The notes below the pieces were generated by a model. The model made no database searches and was not told the origin of the DNA. It was given only the letters and a program-made list of their open reading frames with translations. A stretch of DNA of 64,000 nt, from the NCBI GenBank assembly GCA_944326555.1, contig CALVEK010000007.1, forward strand, positions 1 through 64,000. Direction: 5' to 3'. Origin of the DNA: Candidatus Gastranaerophilales bacterium. Its GTDB lineage: Bacteria; Cyanobacteriota; Vampirovibrionia; Gastranaerophilales; Gastranaerophilaceae. Positions within the stretch are counted from its first letter, which is position 1. Every line of letters begins with the position of its first letter. The translations under genes and the position numbers were made by a program. Below are positions 16,804-26,043 of this stretch, in pieces.

Positions 16804-18555
16804 ATGGAAGATTTTATCAAGTCGATTTGTGTAGAAGACATAAATAATGCACAAAACACTATGTTTACATTATTTAAAACGTTAGAAACGGCAAATATAG
16901 GCAGCCTTTCTGCTAAAGCCGAAATGATTCATAATACATTTTTGGCAAACAAGTCTTATGAATTCATCGCACAGAATCTGTCATTACTTGCCATTTTAAA
17001 ATACAAAACAGACAAGAATAATTATAAGATAGCGTTGAACATGTTGGATGATGCAAAGTTCCTTGCAGAAAACTCTCAAAATAAAAACGCAATAAAAACA
17101 AATTATTTTTGCTGGGGGTATATTTATTTTTCGGAAAAAAACTATACTCAAGCACTTTCTATCTTAAAACAGGCAAGAAATATTGCGTCTGAAAACTCTA
17201 TTATTAATATTAAAGTAATGGATTTAATAAGCAGAATTGAATCCATGGAAATAGTTACCAACGATATAGAAACAGATAATGACATAGAAAAACCGCTTGT
17301 TGCACTGCTTAATGTTGCAAGGACACTCGCTGCAGAGACAAGCCTTGAATTGTTGCTAAAAACTGTAGCGGAAGAAATCAAAAAAGTATTGAATGCAGAC
17401 AGATGCACAGTCTTTTTGTTAGACAAAAAGACAAATGAACTTTGTTCCAAAGTAGCTCTAGGCATGGGTACACAAGAAATAAGATTCCCTGCAAGTGCCG
17501 GCCTTGCAGGGTATGTTGCACAATCCGGCGAAATCATAAACATAAAAGATGCCTACAGTGATTCCCGATTTAATCAGGAAATTGACCAACAAACAGGTTA
17601 CAAAACAAAAACTATTTTGTGTATGCCTATATGGAATATGAAACACGAAATTTTGGGCGTTTTTCAGGTTTTGAATAAACAAAACGGAACTTTCTCAAAA
17701 GAGGATGAAGAAGTTCTAATCGCAATAGGTTCAAGCGCAGGTATAGCTATTGAAAATGCCAGACTTTTTGAATCACAACAAATGATGATTAACCAGCAAA
17801 AAGAGCTTTTCAAAAACTTTATAGACACACTTGCAGCATCAATCGATGCAAGAGACAAAATTACAGCAGGTCATTCAAATCGTGTAAAAATGTACTCTGA
17901 ATTAATTTGCGATGCAATGCATACAGATGAAAAAACAAAAGCAAATATAATTCACGCAGCAATACTCCACGATATTGGAAAAATTGGCATTAAAGATGCC
18001 GTATTGCAAAAAAACGGTAAGCTGACAGATGATGAATATAAACATATTCAAGAACACGTTAAAATCACATACGACATATTAAACAGAGTATACATATCTG
18101 AAGAATTTAAAGAAGTAGCAGAAATTGCTTCCAGCCACCATGAAAAATATGATGGAACAGGCTATTTTAGACAACTAAAAGGCAATGAAATCCATTTTGG
18201 AGGCAGAGTTCTTGCGGTGAGTGATGTATTTGATGCAATCACATCAAAAAGACATTATCGTGATAAAATGCCTATTAAAAATGCCCTCGAAATAATTAAA
18301 TCCGGCAGTTGGAAACATTTTGACGGAGATATTGTAGAGGCATTTTTCCAAATACACTTAGACAGATTGGTAGATGTTTTCTTAAGCGAAGTTAATTCTG
18401 TCTTGTACGACCAAAAAGACAGAGAAACACTTTCGCGCTATAGTGTTAAATGTCTGGATGAAATGTTAAATAAGGATGAGTCAGCATTGACTGATGAAGA
18501 AAAAAATCTTATTGAATTGTTCAACAGATATTACAACTGCAAAGCAGGAAACTAA
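16804..18555 (+). CDS. GAF plus HD-GYP phosphodiesterase
   Basis: A 583-aa signalling protein. Residues 1-150 are helical with TPR-like pairs (YKIALNMLDDAKFLAENSQN, YTQALSILKQARNI). A GAF sensor domain follows at about 175-320 (LLNVARTLAAETSLELLLKT, DRCTVFLLDKKT, AGLAGYVAQSGE). The HD-GYP domain at about 345-520 should hydrolyse cyclic di-GMP: HSNRVKMYS, HDIGKIGIKD with the HD pair near 391, and HHEKYDGTGY near 444. The usual P after GY is F here, and the GYP triad is GYF. AAGGG precedes the ATG. The GAF ligand is unknown. Confidence 0.93.
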   Translation: MEDFIKSICVEDINNAQNTMFTLFKTLETANIGSLSAKAEMIHNTFLANKSYEFIAQNLSLLAILKYKTDKNNYKIALNMLDDAKFLAENSQNKNAIKTNYFCWGYIYFSEKNYTQALSILKQARNIASENSIINIKVMDLISRIESMEIVTNDIETDNDIEKPLVALLNVARTLAAETSLELLLKTVAEEIKKVLNADRCTVFLLDKKTNELCSKVALGMGTQEIRFPASAGLAGYVAQSGEIINIKDAYSDSRFNQEIDQQTGYKTKTILCMPIWNMKHEILGVFQVLNKQNGTFSKEDEEVLIAIGSSAGIAIENARLFESQQMMINQQKELFKNFIDTLAASIDARDKITAGHSNRVKMYSELICDAMHTDEKTKANIIHAAILHDIGKIGIKDAVLQKNGKLTDDEYKHIQEHVKITYDILNRVYISEEFKEVAEIASSHHEKYDGTGYFRQLKGNEIHFGGRVLAVSDVFDAITSKRHYRDKMPIKNALEIIKSGSWKHFDGDIVEAFFQIHLDRLVDVFLSEVNSVLYDQKDRETLSRYSVKCLDEMLNKDESALTDEEKNLIELFNRYYNCKAGN

Positions 18556-18585
18556 ACATAGAAAAACACAGTTCAGGTGAAATTT

Positions 18586-20196
18586 ATGCTAAAAAAATAT
18601 ATTATAACAGCGGTAATTTTGTCCGCGTTCACAGGATTTAATACAAATAATTGCCTCGCGCAAGAAGCAGTTAACAAGGACATTGTAAAGACTCCTGTAT
18701 CAACATTCAATAAAGAAAATCTTAAATTGATAAAGAACAATGAATTAGCCAATGATTTTTTACGCATCATAACTTTTTCACAGAATAATGAGAATGCGAG
18801 TCTTTTGAATGCCAACAAAACAGACTATTCAAAGAAGTTCGCAGAAGCCAACGAAAAATTTACACAAGGCAATATAACCGCAGCCTATAAAACCTACAAA
18901 TCTATTGTTGCAGCTTATTCAACAGAAGATTTTGTAAATTTAGGCTTAGCATACAAATTTGCTAATATGGGGCTGTTTTCACTTGCGCAAGAAGCGATTA
19001 ACAACATCCAAGACAGAGAAATCTATAACAATCAAATTCAATTGATTAAATCTAAATTCTTCCCGCAGGTCGTATTGTCTTACGATGACGAAATAATGCT
19101 TGCTCAAAACTATACAGAGATTTATTACAACAATCTTGCATTTGAAGTAGCAAGAGACATGGCGAAACTGCCTGAAAAATTCAAACGTTCTGATTATGCT
19201 CATTACATATTGTCTCAGGCTTACTACAACATAAAAGAATACAACAAAGCAATAAATGAAATTAATAAAGCACTTTCCATTAATCCCGAAAATGCAAACT
19301 ATGCAAAGTATAAGGCTCAAATATATTGCGAAACAAATAAACTGTCTGATGCAGTAAAGATTTTGGACAATTTACTTTCTCAAAATGTTAATATACTGGA
19401 CTACCAAAATGATTTGGAAGGTCTTCGGTACTACACTCTTGCAAAAGCAACAAAAGACAGAGAAAAATCAAAATATTACCTTGCTCACTATTTTATGAAA
19501 ACAGGAGACACCCAAAGAGCAATAAAAGAGCTTAACCAAAATATTAACAGCAACAAAAAAGCATACCACTCAATGACTCTGCTTGCTAATATTTACTTTA
19601 AGCAAAATGACCTGTCAAAAGCAATGGACTTGTATGAAAACGCATATAAAATTAAAAAGAATGACCCGCAGACTCTTATGGGCATTGCAGATTTGTACAT
19701 GTTGAAAAAAGACTACAAAAATGCACTTGATTTCTATGTAAAGGCGGCAAAAAGAGATAAACACAATGCAAAAGCGCTTATAAATGCATCTTTGTGCTAT
19801 AAAATGCTAAATATGACAGACAAGTCTGTGGAATATGCAAACAAAGCTCTTGAGCAGGAAAATATTGATTCAGAAATCTATTATATAGCATCAAAGGTTA
19901 ATGAAATAAAAAATATTCAATATCTAAAAAAATCCGTATCAATAAATCCTACCTACACAAATGCTTGGTTGGAACTTGCTGATATAGCAATTGCCAACAA
20001 CAGAACTGATCTTGCACAAACATATCTAAAGCCCGTAAAATATGTTGATGCTAAAAACAGCAAGTATTATTACTATTCAGGCCTTATAAACAAGAAAAAA
20101 GGAAACAAGGAAGCAGCAAATGCAGATTTTAAAAAAGCTCTTGAATTGGATCCGTTTTTTGATGATGCGTCTAAAGAGTTAAATTCACAGTTATAA
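18586..20196 (+). CDS. Secreted TPR-repeat protein
   Basis: A 536-aa protein with a Sec signal peptide (MLKKYIITAVILSAFTG... up to about residue 25), followed by tetratricopeptide repeats over most of its length. Clear repeats include YNKAINEINKALSINPENANYA, SKAMDLYENAYKIKKNDPQTL and KNALDFYVKAAKRDKHNAKA, with a final KEAANADFKKALELDPFFDD. It probably sits in the periplasm as a scaffold. ATG 18586 follows AGGTGA; a GTG at 18577 would lengthen the N-terminus by three residues. It lies 30 bases after the HD-GYP gene and 20 bases before the response regulator, so the three may be co-transcribed. Confidence 0.85.
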   Translation: MLKKYIITAVILSAFTGFNTNNCLAQEAVNKDIVKTPVSTFNKENLKLIKNNELANDFLRIITFSQNNENASLLNANKTDYSKKFAEANEKFTQGNITAAYKTYKSIVAAYSTEDFVNLGLAYKFANMGLFSLAQEAINNIQDREIYNNQIQLIKSKFFPQVVLSYDDEIMLAQNYTEIYYNNLAFEVARDMAKLPEKFKRSDYAHYILSQAYYNIKEYNKAINEINKALSINPENANYAKYKAQIYCETNKLSDAVKILDNLLSQNVNILDYQNDLEGLRYYTLAKATKDREKSKYYLAHYFMKTGDTQRAIKELNQNINSNKKAYHSMTLLANIYFKQNDLSKAMDLYENAYKIKKNDPQTLMGIADLYMLKKDYKNALDFYVKAAKRDKHNAKALINASLCYKMLNMTDKSVEYANKALEQENIDSEIYYIASKVNEIKNIQYLKKSVSINPTYTNAWLELADIAIANNRTDLAQTYLKPVKYVDAKNSKYYYYSGLINKKKGNKEAANADFKKALELDPFFDDASKELNSQL

Positions 20197-20216
20197 AATA
20201 TGTTTTAAGGATATGC

Positions 20217-20918
20217 ATGACTAAATATAATATACTGATAATCGAAGACCATGCACTAACAAGATTTGGCTTAAAGACAGCTTTTTCAATAAGCAGGAAT
20301 GATCCTGAATTAAATTGTACGGAGAAAATCTTTGAAGCCCCAAATGCAAAGGCGGGTTTTGAAATTATTGAAAAAGAAAAAATCGACTGCATAATCATGG
20401 ATTTGGGTCTGCCGGAAATTAACGGTATAGATGCAACCCGTATCATCAAATCAAAATATCCGAATATAAAAATTGTTGTTCTGTCCTCACATGAAAAAGA
20501 AGAAGATGTAATCAAAGCCATAAAAGCAGGTGCAAATGCTTATTGCACAAAAGACACAGACCAAGAAAAGCTCGTTTATATAGTTCACTCAGTGCTTAAG
20601 GGCGCTGCGTGGTTTGACCCTAAAGTTGCGCAATATGTATTAAAAGCAGCAACAGGTGCAAACGACATATTAAATACAGTTTCTAATAAAGAAGAATTAA
20701 CAGGTTCTAATCAACAAAATACAGAAGCAAATCTTACTTCAAGAGAAAAGCAAGTACTCTCTCTTATCGTAGAAGGACTAAGTAATACAGAAATATCAAA
20801 GAAACTTGAACTCAGCGTAAATACGATAAAAGTACACGTATGCAATATTCTACAAAAACTTTCGGTGTCCGACAGAACACAAGCCGCAATAAAAGCCATA
20901 AAAGACAATATAATATAA
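20217..20918 (+). CDS. LuxR/NarL-type response regulator
   Basis: A 233-aa two-component regulator. The receiver domain (1-125) has the acidic pair IIEDHALTRFG, the phosphorylated Asp in IIMDLGLPEING (about residue 61), the Ser/Thr switch in VVLSSHEKEED and Lys in AYCTKDTDQEK. After a linker of about 50 residues, a LuxR-type helix-turn-helix ends the protein: LTSREKQVLSLIVEGLSNTE and SVNTIKVHVCNILQKLSVSD. AAGGA precedes the ATG. No histidine kinase is adjacent. The HD-GYP gene two positions upstream may share its transcript. Confidence 0.93.
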   Translation: MTKYNILIIEDHALTRFGLKTAFSISRNDPELNCTEKIFEAPNAKAGFEIIEKEKIDCIIMDLGLPEINGIDATRIIKSKYPNIKIVVLSSHEKEEDVIKAIKAGANAYCTKDTDQEKLVYIVHSVLKGAAWFDPKVAQYVLKAATGANDILNTVSNKEELTGSNQQNTEANLTSREKQVLSLIVEGLSNTEISKKLELSVNTIKVHVCNILQKLSVSDRTQAAIKAIKDNII

Positions 20919-21002
20919 ATAGATGAAATTCAGCGTTTTTCAATTGATAATTGTTAGTTTATCTATTAAAATTACAACTAAAGTATAAGAAAGAGAAATG
21001 TT

Positions 21003-21632
21003 ATGGTTGCTATTGCGAAAATACTCATTATAGATGATAGCCCGAAGTATCTTGCAGATGCACTACCGCTGTATGGTTACGAGGTAGAAGTAGCAACTGA
21101 CGGACTTCAGGGTATAAAAAAACTAACTTCGGAAAAATCCGACTTTGACATGGTTCTGCTTGACGTTATGATGCCGAACATGGACGGATGGGACACACTA
21201 AAAGCGATAAGAACAAACAAAAAATTTGAAAATATCCCGATAATAATGATTACAGCTCTAAATGAAGAGCAAAAAGAAATATCAGGACTAAAATTCGGTG
21301 CAGATGACTATGTGGTAAAACCGTTTATCCTGCCAAACCTGCTTGCAAGGATAGAGGCACTGCTTCGCCGTTCAACATGGCAAAAAGAAAAAGTCAGCAA
21401 CGTTGATTTAAAATTCGTTCAAGAAGGCGAAATTGAACCTCTAACGGCAAGAGAAAAAGAAATCTTAAAGATGGTTTCTCAAGGTGCAAGCAACAACGAT
21501 ATAGCAGAGAAACTTTTTGTAAGAGAAGTTACCGTAAAAACTCACCTCAACAGCATCTTTAAGAAACTAAAAGTTAAAAACAGAACACAAGCCGTACTTT
21601 TAGCTATGCAAATGAGAATCATAGAAGATTAG
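21003..21632 (+). CDS. LuxR-type response regulator (NblR/Ycf29-like)
   Basis: A 209-aa response regulator with a receiver domain (1-120) and a LuxR helix-turn-helix (about 148-205). The receiver shows LIIDDSPKYLADALPLYGYE, the phosphorylated Asp in LLDVMMPNMDGWD (about residue 54), IMITALNEEQKE and KPF. The HTH reads LTAREKEILKMVSQGASNND and EVTVKTHLNSIFKKLKVKNR. The receiver looks like cyanobacterial regulators of the Ycf29/TctD kind, with DSPKYL rather than the NarL pattern, but I have not checked this. It is 85 bases after the preceding regulator and shares a similar HTH. Confidence 0.92.
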   Translation: MVAIAKILIIDDSPKYLADALPLYGYEVEVATDGLQGIKKLTSEKSDFDMVLLDVMMPNMDGWDTLKAIRTNKKFENIPIIMITALNEEQKEISGLKFGADDYVVKPFILPNLLARIEALLRRSTWQKEKVSNVDLKFVQEGEIEPLTAREKEILKMVSQGASNNDIAEKLFVREVTVKTHLNSIFKKLKVKNRTQAVLLAMQMRIIED

Positions 21633-21708
21633 CGTAAAAAGTGATTAAAATTTAAAAAAAATGGAATTATACATATATCGGTATAACAGGTAACTAAGGA
21701 GAAGTATC

Positions 21709-22236
21709 ATGGCTGATTACACAAAAGAAGAGATATTTGAGTTAATCACAAAAAATCCTGATGAATATGCAGAATATAAAAAAGGTCATGATGACATAGA
21801 CCTTAGTGAACTGGACTTTTCTAATCTTTCATTGGAAAACATAGATTTTACTGGAGCTGACTTGTCAGGTTGCAGCTTTACGGAAACATCTTTTACTGAA
21901 GTGAATTTTACAGATACAGACTTGACCTCTGCAGATTTTTCAAGAGCAAGCCTTGTAGAATGCAGCTTTACAGGAGCACTGCTAAATGGAACAGACTACA
22001 GTTATGCAACAGTAAATTATTGTAATTTTACCGATGCAGACATGGCAGGTGCTGTTTTCAACGAAAGCGACCTACAAAATTCAGATTTTGCGGCAGCAGA
22101 GAACATGGATGCCGTTAGATTTGATGAGTCAACAATATGGCCTGACACAGACCTGCTTCCTGAAGATTTTGATACAACATATACAAGAGATTTGTCTTCA
22201 TTAGAAGATGACGAAGATACTGTTCATGATTATTAA
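21709..22236 (+). CDS. Pentapeptide-repeat protein
   Basis: A 175-aa protein whose middle (about residues 27-135) is built from A(D/N)LXX-type pentapeptide repeats: LDFSNLSLENIDFTGADLSG, CSFTETSFTEVNFTDTDLTS, and ADFSRASLVECSFTGALLNG. Such repeats fold as a right-handed square beta-helix. Function is not predictable from the repeats; some members mimic DNA or act in protein scaffolds. A GGAG site precedes ATG. The C-terminal 40 residues are acidic (SSLEDDEDT). The 22260 terminator closes the transcript. Confidence 0.9.
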   Translation: MADYTKEEIFELITKNPDEYAEYKKGHDDIDLSELDFSNLSLENIDFTGADLSGCSFTETSFTEVNFTDTDLTSADFSRASLVECSFTGALLNGTDYSYATVNYCNFTDADMAGAVFNESDLQNSDFAAAENMDAVRFDESTIWPDTDLLPEDFDTTYTRDLSSLEDDEDTVHDY

Positions 22237-22253
22237 TCTTATATTTATTCAAA

Positions 22254-22288
22254 CAAAAAAACAGGCTTTACCCAGAAGCCTGTTTTTT
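22254..22288. terminator. Intrinsic terminator, bidirectional
   Basis: AACAGGCTT pairs with AAGCCTGTT around a seven-base loop, preceded by an A-run and followed by a T-run, so it can work for the pentapeptide-repeat gene (plus) and the small membrane protein gene (minus). Confidence 0.9.
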
Positions 22289-22311
22289 GATTATTTAAAA
22301 TAGATTTAGAA

Positions 22312-22701
22312 TTAGTCTTTCTTTCCACCTTTGTATGCATCAACAATAGAATAAATACTTGTACCCAAAGCAGCAAAACCGGAAATAAGACCGCTGGCAA
22401 TGCCTGCAATTTGACCAAATTTGCCTTTAGCAGCCATACCCCTAGTGTACAAAGCACCACTTAATACTGTTAAACCGGCAAAAGCGCCCAGTTGTTTAAA
22501 ACCGTCTTTATTTCTACCATCGAAGAACTGACCCAAGCCAGGAAGAATCAAAGAGGCAATTGCCTTACCCCAGCTGCCTTCTTTTTTAGGGGCTTCTTGA
22601 GTCTGTTGGGGTTGTTGAGCAGGAGATTCTCCAAAGTTTACTTTTTTCATTTTAGGTGCGCTATAAGTATTAACACCTGCTGAAACTGCTTGAATAGACA
22701 T
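22312..22701 (-). CDS. Small membrane protein with NFG start and PGLGQF motif
   Basis: A 129-aa protein. After MSIQAVSAGVNTYSAP it has a Lys/Asn-rich KMKKVNFGES, a Pro/Gln low-complexity stretch and then ASLILPGLGQFFDGRNKDGF, followed by two hydrophobic segments (AFAGLTVLSGALYTRGM and FGQIAGIASGLISGFAALG). The PGLGQFFDG sequence occurs in TM2-like and DUF5683-like membrane proteins, where it precedes a pair of helices. AAAGGA lies in front of the ATG. Function is unknown. Confidence 0.75.
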   Translation of the reverse strand: MSIQAVSAGVNTYSAPKMKKVNFGESPAQQPQQTQEAPKKEGSWGKAIASLILPGLGQFFDGRNKDGFKQLGAFAGLTVLSGALYTRGMAAKGKFGQIAGIASGLISGFAALGTSIYSIVDAYKGGKKD

Positions 22702-22797
22702 AATTTAAATCCTTTCTATCACCTTACACTTATGTATTTATGAAAACAGAAAAGAAAAAAAAATTGTCATAACAAAACAAAATCATTTTACATAATT

Positions 22798-23472
22798 TTA
22801 CAATTTCATTTTTTTGATAACAGTCTCGGCAATCAAACGCGAGGATTGAGGGTTTTGACCTGTTATAAGATTTTCATCTACAACTACATTTTCCTCCCAC
22901 GCCAATGATTCATTAAAATATGCGCCAAGTTGCTTTAATTTCGACTCGAGTAAGAAAGGAACAACTTTGTCCTTATTTACAAGTTTTTCTTCTTTATTTG
23001 TAAAAGAAGTAACCTGCATACCTTTTACAATAGGTTCACCTGTTAAAGTTTTAGCATTTAACAGACCTGCAGGTCCATGGCACACTGCCGCTACAATTTT
23101 GTGCTTATTATAAAAATCAGAAACAATTTTACCCAAAAGTTCATCTTGAGCAAGATCTATCATCGGGCCATGTCCACCGGGTAAAAATATTGCATCATAC
23201 TCATCAGGATTTATATCACTTAGTTTTTGAGTATCTTTTAAATCTTTAATGGTATAATCCCACTCTGTAGGATTCTTGCACTGAAGACTATTTTCATCGA
23301 CAGGAGCCAAGCCACCCAAGGGGCTGGCTATAACCACCTTGCAACCATTTTCTTTAAAGGTTAAAAAAGGCAGTGCAAATTCTTCAAGCCAGACCCCTGT
23401 TTTATTAAAATCATCCAACTTGGATGCATTAGTTACAACAATAAGAATATTTTTTTCACGTATTTTTTTCAT
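22798..23472 (-). CDS. DJ-1/PfpI-family protein (Hsp31/glyoxalase III-like)
   Basis: A 224-aa class I glutamine-amidotransferase-fold protein of the DJ-1/PfpI superfamily. The nucleophile elbow is AVCHGPAGLLN with Cys at about residue 131. The upstream FLPGGHGPMIDLAQDE belongs to the group with His-Gly at the elbow and an acidic residue nearby. In this group the members break down glyoxal or methylglyoxal or act as chaperones. It has no signal peptide. It stands alone on the minus strand before the flagellar cluster. The exact activity cannot be set from sequence. Confidence 0.88.
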   Translation of the reverse strand: MKKIREKNILIVVTNASKLDDFNKTGVWLEEFALPFLTFKENGCKVVIASPLGGLAPVDENSLQCKNPTEWDYTIKDLKDTQKLSDINPDEYDAIFLPGGHGPMIDLAQDELLGKIVSDFYNKHKIVAAVCHGPAGLLNAKTLTGEPIVKGMQVTSFTNKEEKLVNKDKVVPFLLESKLKQLGAYFNESLAWEENVVVDENLITGQNPQSSRLIAETVIKKMKL

Positions 23473-23676
23473 AATCTATACACCAATCTTTTTTAAATAT
23501 TATATTAAAGCAATCTTAAGCATATAACACTAGATGAAAGTATTAAATTTCGAGATAAAGATCATCAAAATACAACGAATATATGATGAACAAAAGCCCT
23601 GCAATAATTAAGATTACTCTAGGGGAAGTTGTAAGTATTATAAAACAAAACTTTTCTGGGGATTAGGGGAAAAACT

Positions 23677-24891
23677 TTGCAGACAAGGGAAGAGAAGAAA
23701 AATATTACATCAGAATTTTCAAACGATTTGAACCTGACTTACAACTGGTTCAATGAAAATTTCTTAAAAGTCATAACAGAATGTTTTAATGATTTTTGGG
23801 AACAAAATGCTGATATAAAACTTATCAGTATAAGCGAAAACACAAACTTCCTTGTACAAAGAGAAGAGTTTTTTGTTACACAAATAAGACTAAATAAAGA
23901 ATTATCAGTATTTATAAGACTTTCAAAAGAACTCGTAAAATCACTTTTAGAGAACATTTTGGGTTCTAACGGTAAACAATTTAATATCGAAAAAATAACA
24001 GAGCTTGAAGCAAAAATACTAACAGGTTTTGATAATTATCTGTATAAAAATTTTAGCACCCTCGTAAAACAGGGCAATGAACTTCCTAAAAATAATACAA
24101 ACTACAATGAATGCAATCTAACATTTTTTGTAAGACAAGGATACCAATCTCTTGGCAAAATAGTCATAAAAATCCCCGTTGTTGCACTTACCCCTCAAAA
24201 AGTAGAAAAGGCAGAAGAAACATTTAATATAACAAATTTTTTAAACGCAGAAGCAAACGTTAACCTCAAAGTCGGAAGCACAAGAATAAGACTCAACGAC
24301 TTAAAGCAACTGGAAAAAGACGACATTGTACTTTTGGAGAACAGTAAAAGTACAAAAATGCAATTGAAATACGATGACTATTCGACAGAAATCAGAATTG
24401 CACCCAATCCTGCAATAATGATTGATTATGAAATTGATGAAGAAGGAGCAAATAAAGCTATGGGCAATGATATCTACAATATGTGGGACACCATTCAAGT
24501 CGAAATCGGTGCTGAATTTGAAAAAGTAAAATTAACCCTAGGAGAACTCAAACAAATCTCGGAAGGACTTGTCGTCGATATTGGCTCCGTATACGACAAT
24601 AAAATAGATTTAAAAGTTGAAGACAAAATTGTTGCCTCCGGCGAATTGGTCATTATAAATGATAGGTACGGAGTTAGAATAAATCAAATTTTCACAGAAG
24701 AAAAAGACCAAGCATCAGAAGATGCACAATATTCTCAAGCAATATCAGACGAAGAAATAGAACAAGCTCTTGATGCAGAAGCTCCGGAACAATACGAAGA
24801 AGCAAGTGAAAATAACACAAATGAAGATACGGAAATAAACGAAGAAGACTTTGATTACAGCGACTTTGATGTTGATGAAGAAGATATATAA
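23677..24891 (+). CDS. FliM-FliN fusion, flagellar motor switch (two SpoA domains)
   Basis: The C-ring protein of the flagellar motor, which sets rotation and docks export substrates. Residues about 40-175 resemble the CheC-like middle of FliM (LSVFIRLSKELVKSLLENIL, ELEAKILTGFDNYL). A first SpoA domain lies at about 193-245 (VNLKVGSTRIRLNDLKQLEK). A second lies at about 270-340 (EKVKLTLGELKQISEGLVVD, GELVIINDRYGVRI) and matches FliN. The normal FliM N-terminal EIDALL motif is missing, but ISDEEIEQAL appears at residues 356-365 in the acidic tail. TTG 23677 follows AGGGGA by six bases. FliO follows in the same direction, so it heads an export operon. Confidence 0.85.
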   Translation: MQTREEKKNITSEFSNDLNLTYNWFNENFLKVITECFNDFWEQNADIKLISISENTNFLVQREEFFVTQIRLNKELSVFIRLSKELVKSLLENILGSNGKQFNIEKITELEAKILTGFDNYLYKNFSTLVKQGNELPKNNTNYNECNLTFFVRQGYQSLGKIVIKIPVVALTPQKVEKAEETFNITNFLNAEANVNLKVGSTRIRLNDLKQLEKDDIVLLENSKSTKMQLKYDDYSTEIRIAPNPAIMIDYEIDEEGANKAMGNDIYNMWDTIQVEIGAEFEKVKLTLGELKQISEGLVVDIGSVYDNKIDLKVEDKIVASGELVIINDRYGVRINQIFTEEKDQASEDAQYSQAISDEEIEQALDAEAPEQYEEASENNTNEDTEINEEDFDYSDFDVDEEDI

Positions 24892-24902
24892 AAGGTAAAA
24901 AA

Positions 24903-25355
24903 ATGGGAATGTATTTAATAAATTTTTTAGTTTACTCAATGGCAATGGTTGGTCTGTTATTTGTATGCCTTATGGTTTACAAAAAGACCATGCTTAACAA
25001 CAGATGCGCAAAAAATGCAGAAGAACTAAGCATAGAAAATGCACTGAACCTTTCACAAAGAAAAACTCTTTACGTAATAAAAGCAGGAAACGAAAAATTT
25101 CTTATAGCTGCCGATACAGAAAGAACATCTTTTCTTGCAAAATTAAACGATAACAACATTACGGTAACACCATTGCAACAAACAGATTTTTTACAAACCC
25201 AAAACATAAACAATCAAATAACACAAAAAACAAAACAACAACCAGTAGACTACTCAGAGGTAATGTCTGCAATAAGAAATTCAAAGAGAAAACAACCGGT
25301 TATGAAAGAAATGATAAAAAAACTTTCCGAACCGATTCTAAAAGAAGATAACTAA
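24903..25355 (+). CDS. fliO: FliO-like flagellar biosynthesis protein
   Basis: A 150-aa membrane protein with one N-terminal helix (INFLVYSMAMVGLLFVCLMV) followed by a cytoplasmic domain. LNLSQRKTLYVIKAGNEKFL then IAADTERTSFL fits FliO, which helps the FliP ring to assemble. The last 60 residues are low in similarity and Lys-rich. It lies between the FliM/FliN gene and fliP, where fliO is expected, and about 10 bases from its upstream neighbour. FliO is poorly conserved, so the call rests mainly on position and the core strands. Confidence 0.8.
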   Translation: MGMYLINFLVYSMAMVGLLFVCLMVYKKTMLNNRCAKNAEELSIENALNLSQRKTLYVIKAGNEKFLIAADTERTSFLAKLNDNNITVTPLQQTDFLQTQNINNQITQKTKQQPVDYSEVMSAIRNSKRKQPVMKEMIKKLSEPILKEDN

Positions 25356-25382
25356 CTAAAAAAATAAAAAAGGAAAAATAAA

Positions 25383-26024
25383 ATGGAAAGCGTATTGAAG
25401 GATTTAAATCCTGTTTTGCAAATGTTGCTGGTAATGACAGTATTCTCGATGCTGCCGTTTTTCTTTACCTGTATGACTTGTTTTTTGAGATACGCAATCG
25501 TATTTTCAATGCTAAAACAAGCACTTGGTACTCAACAAGTTCCACCGGCAATAGTTCTTTTGGGACTTTCTATGATACTTACCATATACACTATGAACCC
25601 CGTATTTTCAAAAATGTGGGAAATGGGTTCTGTTCCGTATCAAAAAAACGGGGACATAGTTATGGCAATGACAGAAGGTTCAAAACCGCTAAAAGAATTC
25701 ATGATGAAACAAACAAGACAACAGGATATGACGTTCTTTATACAACTATCAGGAGCGCCAAAACCAAAATCGCCTGAAGACATAACACTTTGGCAGGTAG
25801 CTCCGGCATACATACTCAGTGAACTAAAAACTGCATTTGAAATAGGTTTTGTAATTTACGTACCTTTCATAGTTCTGGATCTAGTTGTCGCCAACGTTCT
25901 TTTAGCACTTGGTATGTTTATGTTATCGCCAACGATTATATCCTTGCCATTTAAGCTACTGATATTTATTGCTGTAGACGGCTGGAGCATGATTGTTCAC
26001 GGATTAGTTACAAGTTTCAATTAG
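25383..26024 (+). CDS. fliP: Flagellar export gate protein FliP
   Basis: A 213-aa inner-membrane protein of the type III export gate. The FliP signatures are clear: FFFTCMTCFLRYAIVFSM, TQQVPPAIVLLGLSMILTIY, and LKTAFEIGFVIYVPFIVLDL then VVANVLLALGMFMLSPTII. It ends SLPFKLLIFIAVDGWSMIV. It begins with a hydrophobic helix without a cleavable signal peptide, so it is somewhat short at the N-terminus compared with FliP of enterobacteria. AAAAGG precedes the ATG. FliP makes a pentamer with FliQ and FliR, both encoded just downstream. Confidence 0.95.
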   Translation: MESVLKDLNPVLQMLLVMTVFSMLPFFFTCMTCFLRYAIVFSMLKQALGTQQVPPAIVLLGLSMILTIYTMNPVFSKMWEMGSVPYQKNGDIVMAMTEGSKPLKEFMMKQTRQQDMTFFIQLSGAPKPKSPEDITLWQVAPAYILSELKTAFEIGFVIYVPFIVLDLVVANVLLALGMFMLSPTIISLPFKLLIFIAVDGWSMIVHGLVTSFN

Positions 26025-26043
26025 CTTATTAAAAAGGAAAGAT

